From positions 186,001-250,000 of the forward strand of contig NZ_CP092519.1 in the NCBI RefSeq assembly GCF_022430525.1: a stretch of 64,000 nt of DNA, given 5' to 3'. Every line of letters begins with the position of its first letter. Positions within the stretch are counted from its first letter, which is position 1. The DNA is from Cetobacterium somerae. Lineage in GTDB: Bacteria; Fusobacteriota; Fusobacteriia; Fusobacteriales; Fusobacteriaceae. Made by a program: the position numbers and the translations under genes. Below, piece after piece: positions 1 through 10,002 of this stretch. The notes beneath the pieces are model-generated. The model made no database searches. It was not told where the DNA came from and saw only the letters and a list, made by a program, of their open reading frames with translations.

Positions 1-998
1 TTTTAGGAAGTAATATGGCAGAATACTATTTAAATAAAGGAGACGAAGTAATAGTATTTGATAATCTTTATAGATTTGGTTCAGAAAAAAACTTAGAATG
101 GTTAAATGAATTAAATAAAAACTTTAAATTTATAAAAGGTGATATTAGAAATATATATGAAATAGAAAAAGTTATTCAAGAAGAAAAACCAGATGTAATT
201 TTCCATTTTGCTGGACAGGTAGCAATGACAACATCAATAGAAAATCCTTATTTTGATTTTGAAGTAAATACAAAAGGGGTAATAAATGTGTTGGAGAGTG
301 TAAGAAAGTATTCTCCAGAAACAATTGTTTGCTTCTCTTCTACAAATAAGGTATATGGAGATTTTGAGTATATTAATTTTAAAGAGGAAGGGTTAAGATA
401 TATACCCGAAGGATTTGAAAATGGTTTTGATGAGATGACTCATTTAGATTTCCATTCTCCATATGGTTGTTCAAAAGGAGCAGCAGATCAATATATGTTA
501 GATTACGCAAGAATATTTGGTTTAAAAACAATAGTTTTTAGACATTCATCTATTTTTGGGGGAAGACAATTTGCAACAAAAGATCAAGGATGGGTTGGAT
601 GGTTTTGTCAAAAAGCTTATGAGATAAAAAATAATTTAAATAAAGAAAAGTTTACTATTTCTGGAACTGGAAAACAAGTTAGAGATATACTTTTTTCATC
701 TGATTTAATGGAGTGCTATAGACTTGCTATAAAGAATATAGATAAAACAAAAGGTCAAGTTTATAATATTGGTGGTGGAATGTCTAATAGTTATTCATTA
801 TTAGAGCTATTCAAAGAGTTAGAAAATGAATTAGATATAAAAATGGATTATGAAGAACTCCCTTGGAGAGAGTCAGATCAAAAAGTATTTGTTGCAGATA
901 TATCTAAGGCCAAAAGAGATTTTGGATGGGAGCCTAAAGTAGATAAAAAAAATGGTTTATTATCAATGTATAAATGGGTAGAAAGAATAAATGAGTAA
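1..998 (+). CDS. CDP-paratose 2-epimerase-like NAD-dependent epimerase (5' partial)
   Basis: Short-chain dehydrogenase/reductase-type nucleotide-sugar epimerase. The reading frame is open to the window edge: codons from position 3 read L-G-S-N before the first Met at 15, which fits the end of a GxxGxxG cofactor loop, so the true start lies upstream. Visible motifs are STNKVYG, the catalytic Tyr-x-x-x-Lys in SPYGCSKGAADQ, and RHSSIFGGRQFATKDQGWVG. The last two resemble CDP-paratose/tyvelose 2-epimerases more than GalE. Its last 8 bases overlap the flippase gene, so it belongs to the surface-polysaccharide operon. The family is clear; the exact sugar is inferred. Confidence 0.82.
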   Translation, partial: LGSNMAEYYLNKGDEVIVFDNLYRFGSEKNLEWLNELNKNFKFIKGDIRNIYEIEKVIQEEKPDVIFHFAGQVAMTTSIENPYFDFEVNTKGVINVLESVRKYSPETIVCFSSTNKVYGDFEYINFKEEGLRYIPEGFENGFDEMTHLDFHSPYGCSKGAADQYMLDYARIFGLKTIVFRHSSIFGGRQFATKDQGWVGWFCQKAYEIKNNLNKEKFTISGTGKQVRDILFSSDLMECYRLAIKNIDKTKGQVYNIGGGMSNSYSLLELFKELENELDIKMDYEELPWRESDQKVFVADISKAKRDFGWEPKVDKKNGLLSMYKWVERINE

Positions 999-2421
999 TT
1001 TAAAAAAAAATTTTATATATACATCAATTTACAATTTAATAAATATAATAGTACCATTTATTTTGTTACCTTATATTGCTAGAGTATTAGGAAAAGAGAA
1101 TTTAGGAATAAATTCTTATACAAACTCAATAACTCAATATTTTTTATTGATGTCAATGTTAGGAATAAATTTGTATGGAACCAGAGAAATATCTTATATA
1201 AAAGATGATAAAAAAAAATTAAATATAACTATAATAGATTTATATTTAGTAAAAATATTCTCGACCTTATTTGCGTTTATATTCTTTTTAATTTTTATAA
1301 GATATCAACCTGTAAATCTAAAAAATTATTTATATATATATTCTTTAAGTTTTTTGACAAACCTATTGGATATAACATGGTTTTTTCAAGGTATCGAAGA
1401 TTTTAAAAAAATAAGTATCAGAAATATAATTTTTAAGTTATTAACATTAATATTAATACTAATTTTTGTAAGACATAAAAATGATTTAAATAAATATATA
1501 TATATAACTATATTGGGAAATATATTTGGACAAGTTACAATGTACACTTATATTTTAGAAAAAGTAGATTTTTCTATTTATGAAATTAACTTAAAAAGAT
1601 TAGTTTATCATTTAAAAAGAAATTTAAAATTATTTATATTACAAATAGCGGTACAAATTTATTTATATCTAGATAAAGTTATGTTAGGGTATTATGGACA
1701 ATATATCCAAGCAGGTTATTATGATATAGCTCAGCAAATAGTTAGACTAGGATTAGTCATAAGTGGTACGCTAAGCACTGTAATGTTACCTAAAATTTCA
1801 AGCTTAGTTTCTAATAAGAGGTATGATGAAATAAAATTAAATATAGGAAATGCTTTAGAATTTGTTATAACAATATCTTTTCCATTAATTTTTGGTTTGT
1901 TATCAATAAATCAAGAGTTTATAAAATGGTTTTTTGGAAGTGAATATTTAGGAGTTTCAAGTATAATCTCAATATTATCAGTAATATTATTAATTATACC
2001 AATAGGGAATGTACTAGGAATACAATTAATGATTCCTTTAGGAAAAGAAATGTTAGTATCTATATCTCCAATAGCAGGAGCAATAACAAACTTAATATTA
2101 AATATGTATTTAATACCTAAATATTCGGGTATTGGAGCTGCAATAGCCACATTATTTTCAGAATTAATAGGAACTGGATTAACTTGTTTTTTTATGAGAA
2201 AGTGGTTTAATATGTTTTCAATAATGGGAAAGACAAAAAAAAGTTTATTGGCAAGTATAACTATGTATATAGCTTTAAAATATTTAAATATAAAGATAGA
2301 ACTAATTCCTTTGTTATTATTTATAAAAATATTTATAGGGATAGCTATATATGTATCATTAATGTTTATTTTAAAAGATAAAAATATAATAAGAATAGTA
2401 GAAATGAGGAGAAAAAAGTGA
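991..2421 (+). CDS. wzx: Wzx-type polysaccharide repeat-unit flippase
   Basis: A 476-residue, highly hydrophobic protein of the MOP/MATE-like polysaccharide transporter family. It would flip undecaprenyl-linked repeat units across the inner membrane for O-antigen or capsule assembly. The N-terminus (NFIYTSIYNLINIIVPFILLPYIARVLGKENLG) is cut here to the usual pattern of Wzx proteins: a membrane span followed by a Y-I-A-R-V-L-G segment; about 12-14 spans are apparent. The gene overlaps the upstream epimerase by 8 bases and the downstream glycosyltransferase by 4. Substrate specificity cannot be read from the sequence. Confidence 0.88.
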   Translation: MSNLKKNFIYTSIYNLINIIVPFILLPYIARVLGKENLGINSYTNSITQYFLLMSMLGINLYGTREISYIKDDKKKLNITIIDLYLVKIFSTLFAFIFFLIFIRYQPVNLKNYLYIYSLSFLTNLLDITWFFQGIEDFKKISIRNIIFKLLTLILILIFVRHKNDLNKYIYITILGNIFGQVTMYTYILEKVDFSIYEINLKRLVYHLKRNLKLFILQIAVQIYLYLDKVMLGYYGQYIQAGYYDIAQQIVRLGLVISGTLSTVMLPKISSLVSNKRYDEIKLNIGNALEFVITISFPLIFGLLSINQEFIKWFFGSEYLGVSSIISILSVILLIIPIGNVLGIQLMIPLGKEMLVSISPIAGAITNLILNMYLIPKYSGIGAAIATLFSELIGTGLTCFFMRKWFNMFSIMGKTKKSLLASITMYIALKYLNIKIELIPLLLFIKIFIGIAIYVSLMFILKDKNIIRIVEMRRKK

Positions 2422-3401
2422 AAAAATTAGGGATTTGCATACCTACTTACAATAGAGAAAATCTTTTAAAAGAGTTATTAGAAAGTATTTTTTCTATTGT
2501 TTCATCTGAAGATAGAGATAGAATTCAAATATGTATTTCTGACAATGCCTCAAATGATCAAACAGAAATAATGGTTGAAAGTTTTCAAAATAAAGGTATC
2601 GAAATAATTTATTATAAAAATTTTGAAAATATTGGTCCAGATTTGAATTATTTAAAATGTGTTGAGATTGCAACTTCAGAATATTGTTGGTTAATGGGAA
2701 GTGATGATAAAGTTGAAAAAGATAGTATCTCGTATATATTAAAAGAACTAAATGCTGATAAAGAAATTGATATTTTTATAGGAAATAGAAATGAGTATGA
2801 TTTTAATTTTAATTTTATAAAAAAAAGATATTGGTTAAATGAAAATATAGATGATTATAAGTTTAAATTTTCTAATAAGGAAGATACGATATTTTATTTG
2901 AAAAATTCTTATTCAATAGGAGCTATGTATAGTTATTTATCATCAATAATTGTAAAGAAAGAAAAGTGGAAGGATGTTGTATATGATGAAAATTATACAG
3001 GAACAGCGTATTCACATGCATATTTATTGTTAAAAATTTTATTAAATAATGGAAGTCAAAAATATTTGAAAAAATCAATAGTAGGCTCAAGAGGAGGTAA
3101 TGATACATTTTTAGTAAATATAAAACAAAGATTTTATTTAGATTATTTAGGATATTTGAAATTAAGTTCAGAAATTTTAGATGAAAAAATAAAAGATGAA
3201 TTTCTTAAAATCTTAACAAAAGAGCATCCAAAAAGTCACTTATTATCAATGAGTTTGAATAGTGAACTTAATTTAGAAGAGGTGGAGATTTTAAAAAAGG
3301 TTAGATATGGTAAAAGAGATATAGTATTTATAAAAAGTTGTATATTTTTTAAAAAACCTTTAAAAATAGCCTATAAAATATATAAAAAAATAAAAAAGTA
3401 A
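2418..3401 (+). CDS. Family 2 glycosyltransferase
   Basis: A 327-residue GT-A fold transferase. It starts LGICIPTYNRENLLKELL, the standard GT2 nucleotide-binding strand, and has a D-D dyad in MGSDDKVEKD near residue 95 acting as the DxD-like metal site. It starts with GTG at 2418, overlapping the wzx stop, with GAGGAG just upstream. It probably adds one sugar to the lipid-linked repeat unit at the cytoplasmic face of the membrane. Donor and acceptor are unknown. About 80 bases without a gene follow, before the broken manC. Confidence 0.85.
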   Translation: MKKLGICIPTYNRENLLKELLESIFSIVSSEDRDRIQICISDNASNDQTEIMVESFQNKGIEIIYYKNFENIGPDLNYLKCVEIATSEYCWLMGSDDKVEKDSISYILKELNADKEIDIFIGNRNEYDFNFNFIKKRYWLNENIDDYKFKFSNKEDTIFYLKNSYSIGAMYSYLSSIIVKKEKWKDVVYDENYTGTAYSHAYLLLKILLNNGSQKYLKKSIVGSRGGNDTFLVNIKQRFYLDYLGYLKLSSEILDEKIKDEFLKILTKEHPKSHLLSMSLNSELNLEEVEILKKVRYGKRDIVFIKSCIFFKKPLKIAYKIYKKIKK

Positions 3402-3481
3402 TTAATAATGGAAAAAATATAATTCTAATTAAAAATATTTTATTAAAGTTAATAAGTTAAAGAAAACTAATAGGAGAAAAT

Positions 3482-4557
3482 ATGTTAACAGCACTTATAA
3501 TGGCAGGAGGAAGTGGGGAGAGATTTTAGCCACTATCAACTCCAACAAAACCAAAACAATTATTGTCTCTTTTTTCTGATGAATCTATGATAAGAGAGAC
3601 TGTTAATCGAGTTTTACCAATAATATCAGCAGATAAAGTTTTTATAGCAACAAATATTTTACAGGCAGAAGAAATAAAAAAAGAATTACCAGATATACCT
3701 GAAGAAAATATAATAATTGAGCCTTCTTTTAAAGATACAGAAGCAGCAATAGGTTATACTTCTTTGATAATAGAAGAAAAATTTAAAAATTTAAATGAAA
3801 AGATAGAGGTAGTTGTACTAGCTTCAGATCATCTTATAAAAAATGATGAAAATTTTAGACAAATTATTTTAAAAGGAGCAGAGGAAGCTAGAGAGAATTC
3901 AACTATTGTAACTTTAGGAATAAAACCAGATAAACCAGAAACTGGTTATGGTTATATTGAAGTTAATAATAATGAAGTGTTACTTTTAGATGAAATATAT
4001 AGAGTTAGAAGATTTCGTGAAAAACCGAATAAAGAAACAGCAGAGCAATATGTAATGTCTGGAAAATATTTATGGAATTCAGGAATGTTTATTTTTACAA
4101 CAGATACAATTTTTAAGAATTTTGAGGTTCTTATGCCAGAACATATGGAAATTTTTAATAAAATAAGAGAAGAGATTTCAAAAAAAAGATAGGGTTAGAG
4201 TTAAGCAGTTCTGTAAAAGATTATTTTAATGAATTTGAAAAAATTTCAATAGATTTTGGAATAATGGAGTATTCTAAAAATATAAAAGTTATACCAGTTT
4301 CTATTGGATGGAATGATATAGGAAGCTATACAGCTTTAACAGAAATTTTTTCACCAGATGAAGCAGGAAATAGAATTAGAGATACTAAAACTATAATTCA
4401 TGATGCAAATAATAATATTGTTATTTGTAAAGATTGTACAGTGTCATTATTAGGAGTAAAAAATGGAGAAAATATTTTGATATCTCATAAAGATAGTGCT
4501 CAGGATATTAAAAAAATTGCTAATAAATATAATGAGTTAAAAAATAGAGGAGTTTAA
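3482..4557 (+). pseudogene. manC: Broken mannose-1-phosphate guanylyltransferase
   Basis: Reads M-L-T-A-L-I-M-A-G-G-S-G-E-R-F, the pyrophosphorylase signature of ManC/CpsB, then hits an in-frame TAG at 3527-3529. Family members have Trp there (GERFWPLS), so this is a TGG to TAG change. The frame continues through HLIKND, GYGYIEV, FREKPNKETA and LWNSGMFIF. A second lesion follows: an eight-A run at 4180-4187 leaves the frame one base short, and the C-terminal third (IGWNDIGSYTAL) lies in the -1 frame to 4557. Two independent disruptions make a functional full-length GDP-mannose synthase unlikely. The C-terminal isomerase domain of bifunctional forms is absent. Confidence 0.85.
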
Positions 4558-4560
4558 TAT

Positions 4561-5498
4561 GTGAAGTATGGTATGTATCTTGTCATGGGATTTAGTCATG
4601 TCACAGGGTACATTGCTCAAATAGAAAAAAAGTTAGAATCAAATAAAACTTATAAGTGTATAATTATTTGTGGAGAAAGTCAGATAAATTTTACAAAACT
4701 TTATTTAAAAGAGTTTTTAGATAGAATTGTTTTGAGAGAAATTCTAACAGATATTGGTTTAATAAATAAAATTAATAGTTTAGAAGTGGATAAGGAAAAG
4801 TTAGAGTACAAGTTAAAAAAACTTATAAAATCTTGGAATATTTTAATAAAAGAAGAAATAAATTTTTTGAAAAACTATAAAATAAGCAATATTTTTGTGA
4901 TATATCTCCAATTGGAGTTTTAGTTATTAAAAAAGCGAATAAAAAAGTAAATTTAATAAGTAATTTTACTTGGTATCAACAATATAAATATTTAAAGTTA
5001 GATAGATTAGTAGATAATTTATATATTTATCCATTAAATTTTTCATACATGAATCCTAGAATAATAAAAATGGATTTTATTTGTAGAAAAATAGATAATA
5101 AAAAAATTCAAGAGATAAAAGAAAAATATGGACATTCTATTTTCATATCTTGTGGTAAATCAGCTCAACTTGAAAAAATAACCATAAGAAATTTTAAAGG
5201 AACAGTTTTTACAACAAGTGGAATAGATGTAGAAAATAGAGATGGAGTAGTTGTAAAATTACAGTTAGATATATTAGATACTCAAAGTTATATAGGAGCA
5301 TCAGAGTTTGTTATAACAAAAGCTGGATGGGTAACTATTGCAGAGTGTATTTGTAATAAAACAAAAATGATTTTATTAGAAAGAGATGGAGTATTAGAGG
5401 ATACTCATATAATAAATGAACTAAAAAAAAAATCGAATGCAAAATCTATAAAATTTGAAGAGTTGATAGAGTTAGATTATTTAAAAATAAAGTTTTAA
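4561..5498 (+). pseudogene. Frameshifted MurG/GT28-like glycosyltransferase
   Basis: Two consecutive frames form one glycosyltransferase of about 310 residues. The first part (GTG at 4561 with AGAGGAG upstream) ends at 4923. From about 4893 the next frame continues with C-D-I-S-P-I-G-V-L-V and ends at 5498. A five-T run at 4892-4896 is the likely site; restoring one T gives N-I-F-C-D-I-S-P. The C-terminal part (FVITKAGWVTIAECICNKTKMILLER) resembles the UDP-sugar binding loop of GT28/MurG-like enzymes. Neighbours place it in repeat-unit assembly. It may be a real decay, a phase-variable tract or a sequencing indel. Confidence 0.72.
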
Positions 5499-5508
5499 GG
5501 AGTTGAAA

Positions 5509-6375
5509 ATGAAAGGAATAATACTAGCAGGAGGATCTGGAACAAGACTGTATCCCGTAACAAAAGCAATTAGTAAGCAAATAACACCGATTTATGACAA
5601 GCCACTAATTTATTATCCTCTATCTGTTTTAATGTTAGCAGGAATTAAAGATATTTTAGTTATATCTACTCCTAGGGATATTGGAACTTTTGAGGAGTTA
5701 CTAGGTAATGGAAGTGATTTAGGACTTAAAATAGAATATGCTATTCAGGAACATCCAAATGGTCTTGCAGAAGCATTTATAATAGGAGAAAATTTTATAG
5801 GAAATGATTCGTGTGCATTAGTTCTTGGAGATAATATGTTCTACGGTCATGGACTTACAGGAATAGTTAAAGAAGCTGCTAAAAGAGAAATAGGAGCTAC
5901 AATATTTGGTTACTATGTAAATAATCCTAAATCTTTTGGTGTAGTAGAGTTTGATGAAACTGGTAAAGCTATATCTTTAGAGGAGAAACCAGAGAAACCA
6001 AAATCTAACTTTGCAATTCCAGGATTATATTTTTATGACAATACTGTTGTAGAAAAAGCTAAAGCTGTTAAGCCATCTCATAGAGGAGAGCTAGAGATAA
6101 CAACATTAAATGAAATGTATTTAAATGAAGGGACTTTAAATGTGTTAAGCTTAGGAAGAGGAATGGCTTGGCTTGATACAGGAACTCATGATGGTCTTTT
6201 AGAAGCATCTAATTTTGTAAAAACAATTCAAAGTAGACAAGGAGTAATGGTAGCTTGTTTAGAAGAGATTGCTTATAAAAATGGATGGGTATCTAAAGAG
6301 AAGATAGAGGAGTTAGCAAAACCATTGTTAAAATCACATTATGGTGAATATCTAATGAATCTAATAAAGGAGTAG
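5509..6375 (+). CDS. rmlA: Glucose-1-phosphate thymidylyltransferase
   Basis: First step of dTDP-L-rhamnose synthesis: dTTP plus glucose-1-phosphate to dTDP-glucose. It opens [18 protein letters not shown], the nucleotidyltransferase loop, with [22 protein letters not shown] and [20 protein letters not shown] following; at 288 residues it is family-typical. I chose ATG 5509, which has AAGGAG at 5497-5502, over an in-frame TTG at 5503 inside the ribosome site. It is the first of four tightly packed rml genes, with 2 bases to rmlC. Confidence 0.96.
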   Translation: MKGIILAGGSGTRLYPVTKAISKQITPIYDKPLIYYPLSVLMLAGIKDILVISTPRDIGTFEELLGNGSDLGLKIEYAIQEHPNGLAEAFIIGENFIGNDSCALVLGDNMFYGHGLTGIVKEAAKREIGATIFGYYVNNPKSFGVVEFDETGKAISLEEKPEKPKSNFAIPGLYFYDNTVVEKAKAVKPSHRGELEITTLNEMYLNEGTLNVLSLGRGMAWLDTGTHDGLLEASNFVKTIQSRQGVMVACLEEIAYKNGWVSKEKIEELAKPLLKSHYGEYLMNLIKE

Positions 6376-6377
6376 TC

Positions 6378-6959
6378 ATGAGTAAATTTAAAAGAGTTGA
6401 AACAGGAATAAAAGATTTAATAGTAATAGAGCCAACTGTATTTGGAGATAACAGAGGATTTTTTATGGAGAGTTACTCTAAAAAAGATTTCTCTGAAATA
6501 GGAATGGATGTTGAGTTTGTTCAAGATAATCACTCAAAATCTAAAAAAGGTGTATTGAGAGGATTACATTTTCAAACGCAACATGTTCAAGGAAAATTAG
6601 TTAGAGTTACAGCTGGATCTGTTTTAGATGTAGCGGTAGATCTTAGAAAAGATAGCCCTACTTTTGGAAAGCACTATTTAGTAGAGTTAACAGCAGACAA
6701 TAAAAAGATGTTTTATATTCCACCAGGGTTTGCTCATGGATTTTTAACATTAGAGGATAACACTGAGTTTCAATATAAGTGTACAGACTATTATGCTCCA
6801 GAGTTTGATTCAGGAGTGTTATGGAATGATTCTGATATAGGAATAGAGTGGAACTTTGAAAAATATGGATTATCAGTAGAGGAAATTTTACTTTCTGATA
6901 AAGATAAGAAGCAGCAAACACTTAAAGAGTTTATAGAAAGTGGTGTGGTAATAGGATGA
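6378..6959 (+). CDS. rmlC: dTDP-4-dehydrorhamnose 3,5-epimerase
   Basis: A cupin-fold double epimerase converting dTDP-4-keto-6-deoxyglucose to dTDP-4-keto-L-rhamnose. Hallmarks are FGDNRGFFMESY, QDNHSKSKKGVLRGLHFQ with the catalytic His, and FYIPPGFAHGFLTL. At 193 residues it is slightly longer than typical enzymes of about 185. ATG 6378 lies two bases after rmlA and its stop overlaps the rmlD start (ATGA at 6956), indicating translational coupling. Confidence in the function is high. Confidence 0.96.
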   Translation: MSKFKRVETGIKDLIVIEPTVFGDNRGFFMESYSKKDFSEIGMDVEFVQDNHSKSKKGVLRGLHFQTQHVQGKLVRVTAGSVLDVAVDLRKDSPTFGKHYLVELTADNKKMFYIPPGFAHGFLTLEDNTEFQYKCTDYYAPEFDSGVLWNDSDIGIEWNFEKYGLSVEEILLSDKDKKQQTLKEFIESGVVIG

Positions 6960-7810
6960 TACTGATTACTGGAGCCAATGGACAATTAGGGTATGATTTT
7001 CAAAGAATTTTTAAAGAAAGAAATTTAGATTTTATAGCAACTGACTATAAAGAACTGGATATTACAAATATAGAGGCAGTGAGAGAGTTTGTAAAAGATA
7101 AAAATATAAATCTTATTATAAACTGTGCTGCTTATAACAATGTTGATAAAGCAGAGCAAGAAATAGAGATGTGTTATAAACTAAACGCTGCAGCACCAAG
7201 AGATTTAGCATTAGTAGCTAAAGAGATAGGAGCAGATTATATAACATACTCGACAGACTTTGTTTTTGATGGAAGTAAGAATATTCCATACACAGAAGAG
7301 GATATTCCAAAGCCACTTTCTGTGTATTCAGAAGCTAAAGCAGAAGGTGAAAAGTTAGTATTAGAGGTTTATGATAAAAGTTTTGTAGTAAGAACATCTT
7401 GGGTATTTGGAATAGCTAATAACAACTTTAACAAACAAGTTATAAACTGGAGTAAGTCTAGAGATATTTTAGGAATAGTTGATGATCAAGTATCAGTTCC
7501 TACATACTCATATGATTTAGCATTATACTCATTAAAACTTCTTGAAACTAAAAAGTATGGGTTATATCACCTAAGTAATAGCGGAGTAGCTTCAAAATAT
7601 GATCAAGCAAAGTATGTTTTAGATTCTATTGGATGGAAAGGAACTCTAAACAGAGCTAAAAGTAGTGACTTTATATTACCAGCTAAAAGAGCTGAATATT
7701 CAAAGCTTGATAGTAGTAAAATAGAGACAGTTATAGGAGAGAAAATTCCAACTTGGGAAAGTGGAATAGATAGATTCCTAAATGAGATGAGAGAGAAGGG
7801 GGAACTTTAA
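6956..7810 (+). CDS. rmlD: dTDP-4-dehydrorhamnose reductase
   Basis: Last step of dTDP-L-rhamnose synthesis, NAD(P)H-dependent. The 284-residue SDR enzyme begins MILITGANGQLGYDF (GxxGxxG), with INCAAYNNVDKAE, STDFVFDG and a catalytic Tyr-x-x-x-Lys in SVYSEAKAEGE, then VVRTSWVFG. It overlaps rmlC by 4 bases and rmlB by 1 base. Gene order here is rmlA-C-D-B, one of the common arrangements. Confidence 0.96.
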   Translation: MILITGANGQLGYDFQRIFKERNLDFIATDYKELDITNIEAVREFVKDKNINLIINCAAYNNVDKAEQEIEMCYKLNAAAPRDLALVAKEIGADYITYSTDFVFDGSKNIPYTEEDIPKPLSVYSEAKAEGEKLVLEVYDKSFVVRTSWVFGIANNNFNKQVINWSKSRDILGIVDDQVSVPTYSYDLALYSLKLLETKKYGLYHLSNSGVASKYDQAKYVLDSIGWKGTLNRAKSSDFILPAKRAEYSKLDSSKIETVIGEKIPTWESGIDRFLNEMREKGEL

Positions 7811-9006
7811 TGAAAACTTACTTAGTAACAGGTGGAGCAGGTTTTATTGGTGCAAACTTTGTTAAATATATGTTAGAAAAGCATGAAGATATAAAGTTAG
7901 TTGTATTAGATAAACTGACTTATGCTGGAAATCTTGGAACAATAAGAGAAGAATTAAAAGACTCTAGAGTTTCTTTTGTTAAAGGTGATATTTGTAATAG
8001 AGAACTAGTTGAAAACATATTTATGCAACATGATGTTGATTTTGTTGTAAACTTTGCAGCAGAGAGCCATGTGGATAGAAGTATAGAAAATCCTCAGATA
8101 TTCTTAGAGACAAATATACTTGGAACGCAAAACCTAATGGAAGTTGCTAAAAATTTTTGGACAGTTGGAAAAGATAGCAATGGATATCCAATCTATAAAG
8201 AAGGAAAAAAATTCCATCATGTTTCAACAGATGAGGTATATGGAAGTTTAAGTAAAGACTTTGATATTCCAAGAGAGTTAATTTTAGATGAAGCAGTAGC
8301 TGCAATTGCAACTGGAAGAACTAACCTTCAAACTTATGGAGAGAAGATGTTTACAGAAAGTACTCCACTAGATCCAAGAAGTCCATATTCAGCATCTAAA
8401 ACAGCATCAGATATGATAGTTATGGCTTATGGAGAAACATATAAATTTCCATTTAACATAACAAGATGCTCAAATAACTATGGACCATATCACTTCCCAG
8501 AGAAGTTAATTCCACTAATTATTAAAAACATCTTAGCTGGAAAGAAACTTCCTGTATATGGAAAAGGAGATAATGTTAGAGACTGGTTATATGTAATGGA
8601 TCACTGTAAAGGTATTGATATGGTTATCTCTAATGCTAAGGCACATGAGATATATAATATTGGTGGATTCAATGAGGAGCAAAACATTAATATAGTAAAA
8701 CTTACTATAGATACAATAGCTAGAATCATGAAAGAGGAGCCAAAATATCAGGCAGTTTTAACTACTGATTTAGCTAATATCAATTATGATTTAATAACTT
8801 ACGTACAAGATAGATTAGGGCATGATGCAAGATATGCCATTGATCCAACTAAGATAGTAACTGAACTTGGATGGTATCCAGAAACACCATTTACAGAAGG
8901 AATAGAGAAGACTATTAGATGGTACTTAGATAATCAAGGGTGGGTAGAAGAAGTAGCATCTGGAGATTATCAAAAGTATTATGAAGAGATGTATAATAAT
9001 AGATAA
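7810..9006 (+). CDS. rmlB: dTDP-glucose 4,6-dehydratase
   Basis: Second enzyme of the rhamnose pathway. It opens TYLVTGGAGFIGANFVKYM, then carries FAAESHVDRSIENP, STDEVYG, the Tyr-x-x-x-Lys in SPYSASKTASD and TRCSNNYGPYHFPEKLIP, all diagnostic. At 398 residues it is longer than the usual 340-360. The extra length lies mainly in the region around residues 115-175 between the FAAESHVD and SPYSASK motifs, a long form also seen in some anaerobes. A T-tailed hairpin sits 7 bases after the stop. Confidence 0.95.
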   Translation: MKTYLVTGGAGFIGANFVKYMLEKHEDIKLVVLDKLTYAGNLGTIREELKDSRVSFVKGDICNRELVENIFMQHDVDFVVNFAAESHVDRSIENPQIFLETNILGTQNLMEVAKNFWTVGKDSNGYPIYKEGKKFHHVSTDEVYGSLSKDFDIPRELILDEAVAAIATGRTNLQTYGEKMFTESTPLDPRSPYSASKTASDMIVMAYGETYKFPFNITRCSNNYGPYHFPEKLIPLIIKNILAGKKLPVYGKGDNVRDWLYVMDHCKGIDMVISNAKAHEIYNIGGFNEEQNINIVKLTIDTIARIMKEEPKYQAVLTTDLANINYDLITYVQDRLGHDARYAIDPTKIVTELGWYPETPFTEGIEKTIRWYLDNQGWVEEVASGDYQKYYEEMYNNR

Positions 9007-9012
9007 AAAAAC

Positions 9013-9045
9013 TTCCCAAAAGAAAATCTTTTGGGAAATTTTATT
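9013..9045 (+). terminator. Hairpin terminator after rmlB
   Basis: An 11-bp perfect stem (TTCCCAAAAGA at 9013-9023, TCTTTTGGGAA at 9027-9037) with a 3-base loop is followed by ATTTTATTT. It separates the rml operon from galU. No clear promoter is visible in the 33 bases between it and galU, so it may only reduce read-through. Confidence 0.8.
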
Positions 9046-9070
9046 TAAAATTATATTAAAGGAGAAAAGG

Positions 9071-9943
9071 ATGAAAAAAGTAACTAAAGCTGTTATACCT
9101 GCAGCAGGATTGGGGACTAGAGTTTTACCTGCAACAAAAGCACAACCTAAGGAGATGCTAGTTATCGTTGATAAACCATCTCTACAATATATAGTTGAAG
9201 AGCTAGTAGAATCAGGAATAGAAGATATACTAATTGTAACTGGAAGAAATAAAAACTCTATAGAGGATCACTTCGATCACTCTTTTGAATTAGAAAATAC
9301 ACTAGCTAAACATGGAAAGGATGAACTTTTAGAAAAAGTAAAAACTATTCATGGAATGGCAAATATTTATTATGTTAGACAAAATCATCCACTAGGACTT
9401 GGACACGCAATACTAAAAGCAAAGAGTTTTATAGGAGATGATCCTTTTGTGATAGCTCTTGGAGATGACATTATGTATAATCCAGAGAAAGAGGTAACTG
9501 CACAAATAATAGAGAAATACGAAGAGTATGGTCATTCTATAATTGGAGTTCAAGAAGTTGAACCTAAAGATGTATCAAAATATGGAGTTATAAAACCAGT
9601 GGAAGATTTAGATTCTAAAACTGTAGTTATGTGTGACTTTGTAGAGAAACCAAAATTAGAAGAAGCTCCATCATTAAAAGCTTGTTTAGGAAGATATCTA
9701 TTAACTCCAGATGTATTCCAATATTTAGAAAATACAGCTCCAGGAAAAGGTGGAGAGATTCAACTTACAGATGGAATTTTAGCTATGATAAATGATAATA
9801 AAAAAGTGTTAGCTTATAATTTTGATGGAATAAGATATGACATTGGAAATAAAATTGGATTGTTAAAAGCTAATATTGAATTTGGATTACGTAATAGTGA
9901 AACAAGTGAAGATTTAAAAGAATATTTAAAGGGACTTCAGTAA
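9071..9943 (+). CDS. galU: UTP-glucose-1-phosphate uridylyltransferase
   Basis: Makes UDP-glucose for envelope polysaccharides. The 290-residue protein starts MKKVTKAVIPAAGLGTRVLPATKAQPKEM, the GalU signature, with GLGHAILKAKSFIGDDPFVIALGDDI and GGEIQLTDGI following. I chose ATG 9071 with AAAGGAG and GAAAAGG directly upstream. An open frame extends back to 8981, but that stretch runs through the rmlB end and the terminator hairpin and is not plausible coding. Confidence 0.95.
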   Translation: MKKVTKAVIPAAGLGTRVLPATKAQPKEMLVIVDKPSLQYIVEELVESGIEDILIVTGRNKNSIEDHFDHSFELENTLAKHGKDELLEKVKTIHGMANIYYVRQNHPLGLGHAILKAKSFIGDDPFVIALGDDIMYNPEKEVTAQIIEKYEEYGHSIIGVQEVEPKDVSKYGVIKPVEDLDSKTVVMCDFVEKPKLEEAPSLKACLGRYLLTPDVFQYLENTAPGKGGEIQLTDGILAMINDNKKVLAYNFDGIRYDIGNKIGLLKANIEFGLRNSETSEDLKEYLKGLQ

Positions 9944-10002
9944 TTTTATAAAAAAAATTTGCTTTAAATTTTTTTGTGTGATATTATGTGTCTAATAAAA
10001 AA

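Noticed and set aside
4180-4192. Programmed -1 frameshift rescuing manC
   Set aside because: A AAA AAA is slippery, but the in-frame TAG at 3527 would still stop translation, so decay is the simpler reading.
8981-9070. Longer galU start at 8981
   Set aside because: The extension overlaps the rmlB end and a terminator hairpin, and family members start at MKKVTKAVIPAAGLG.
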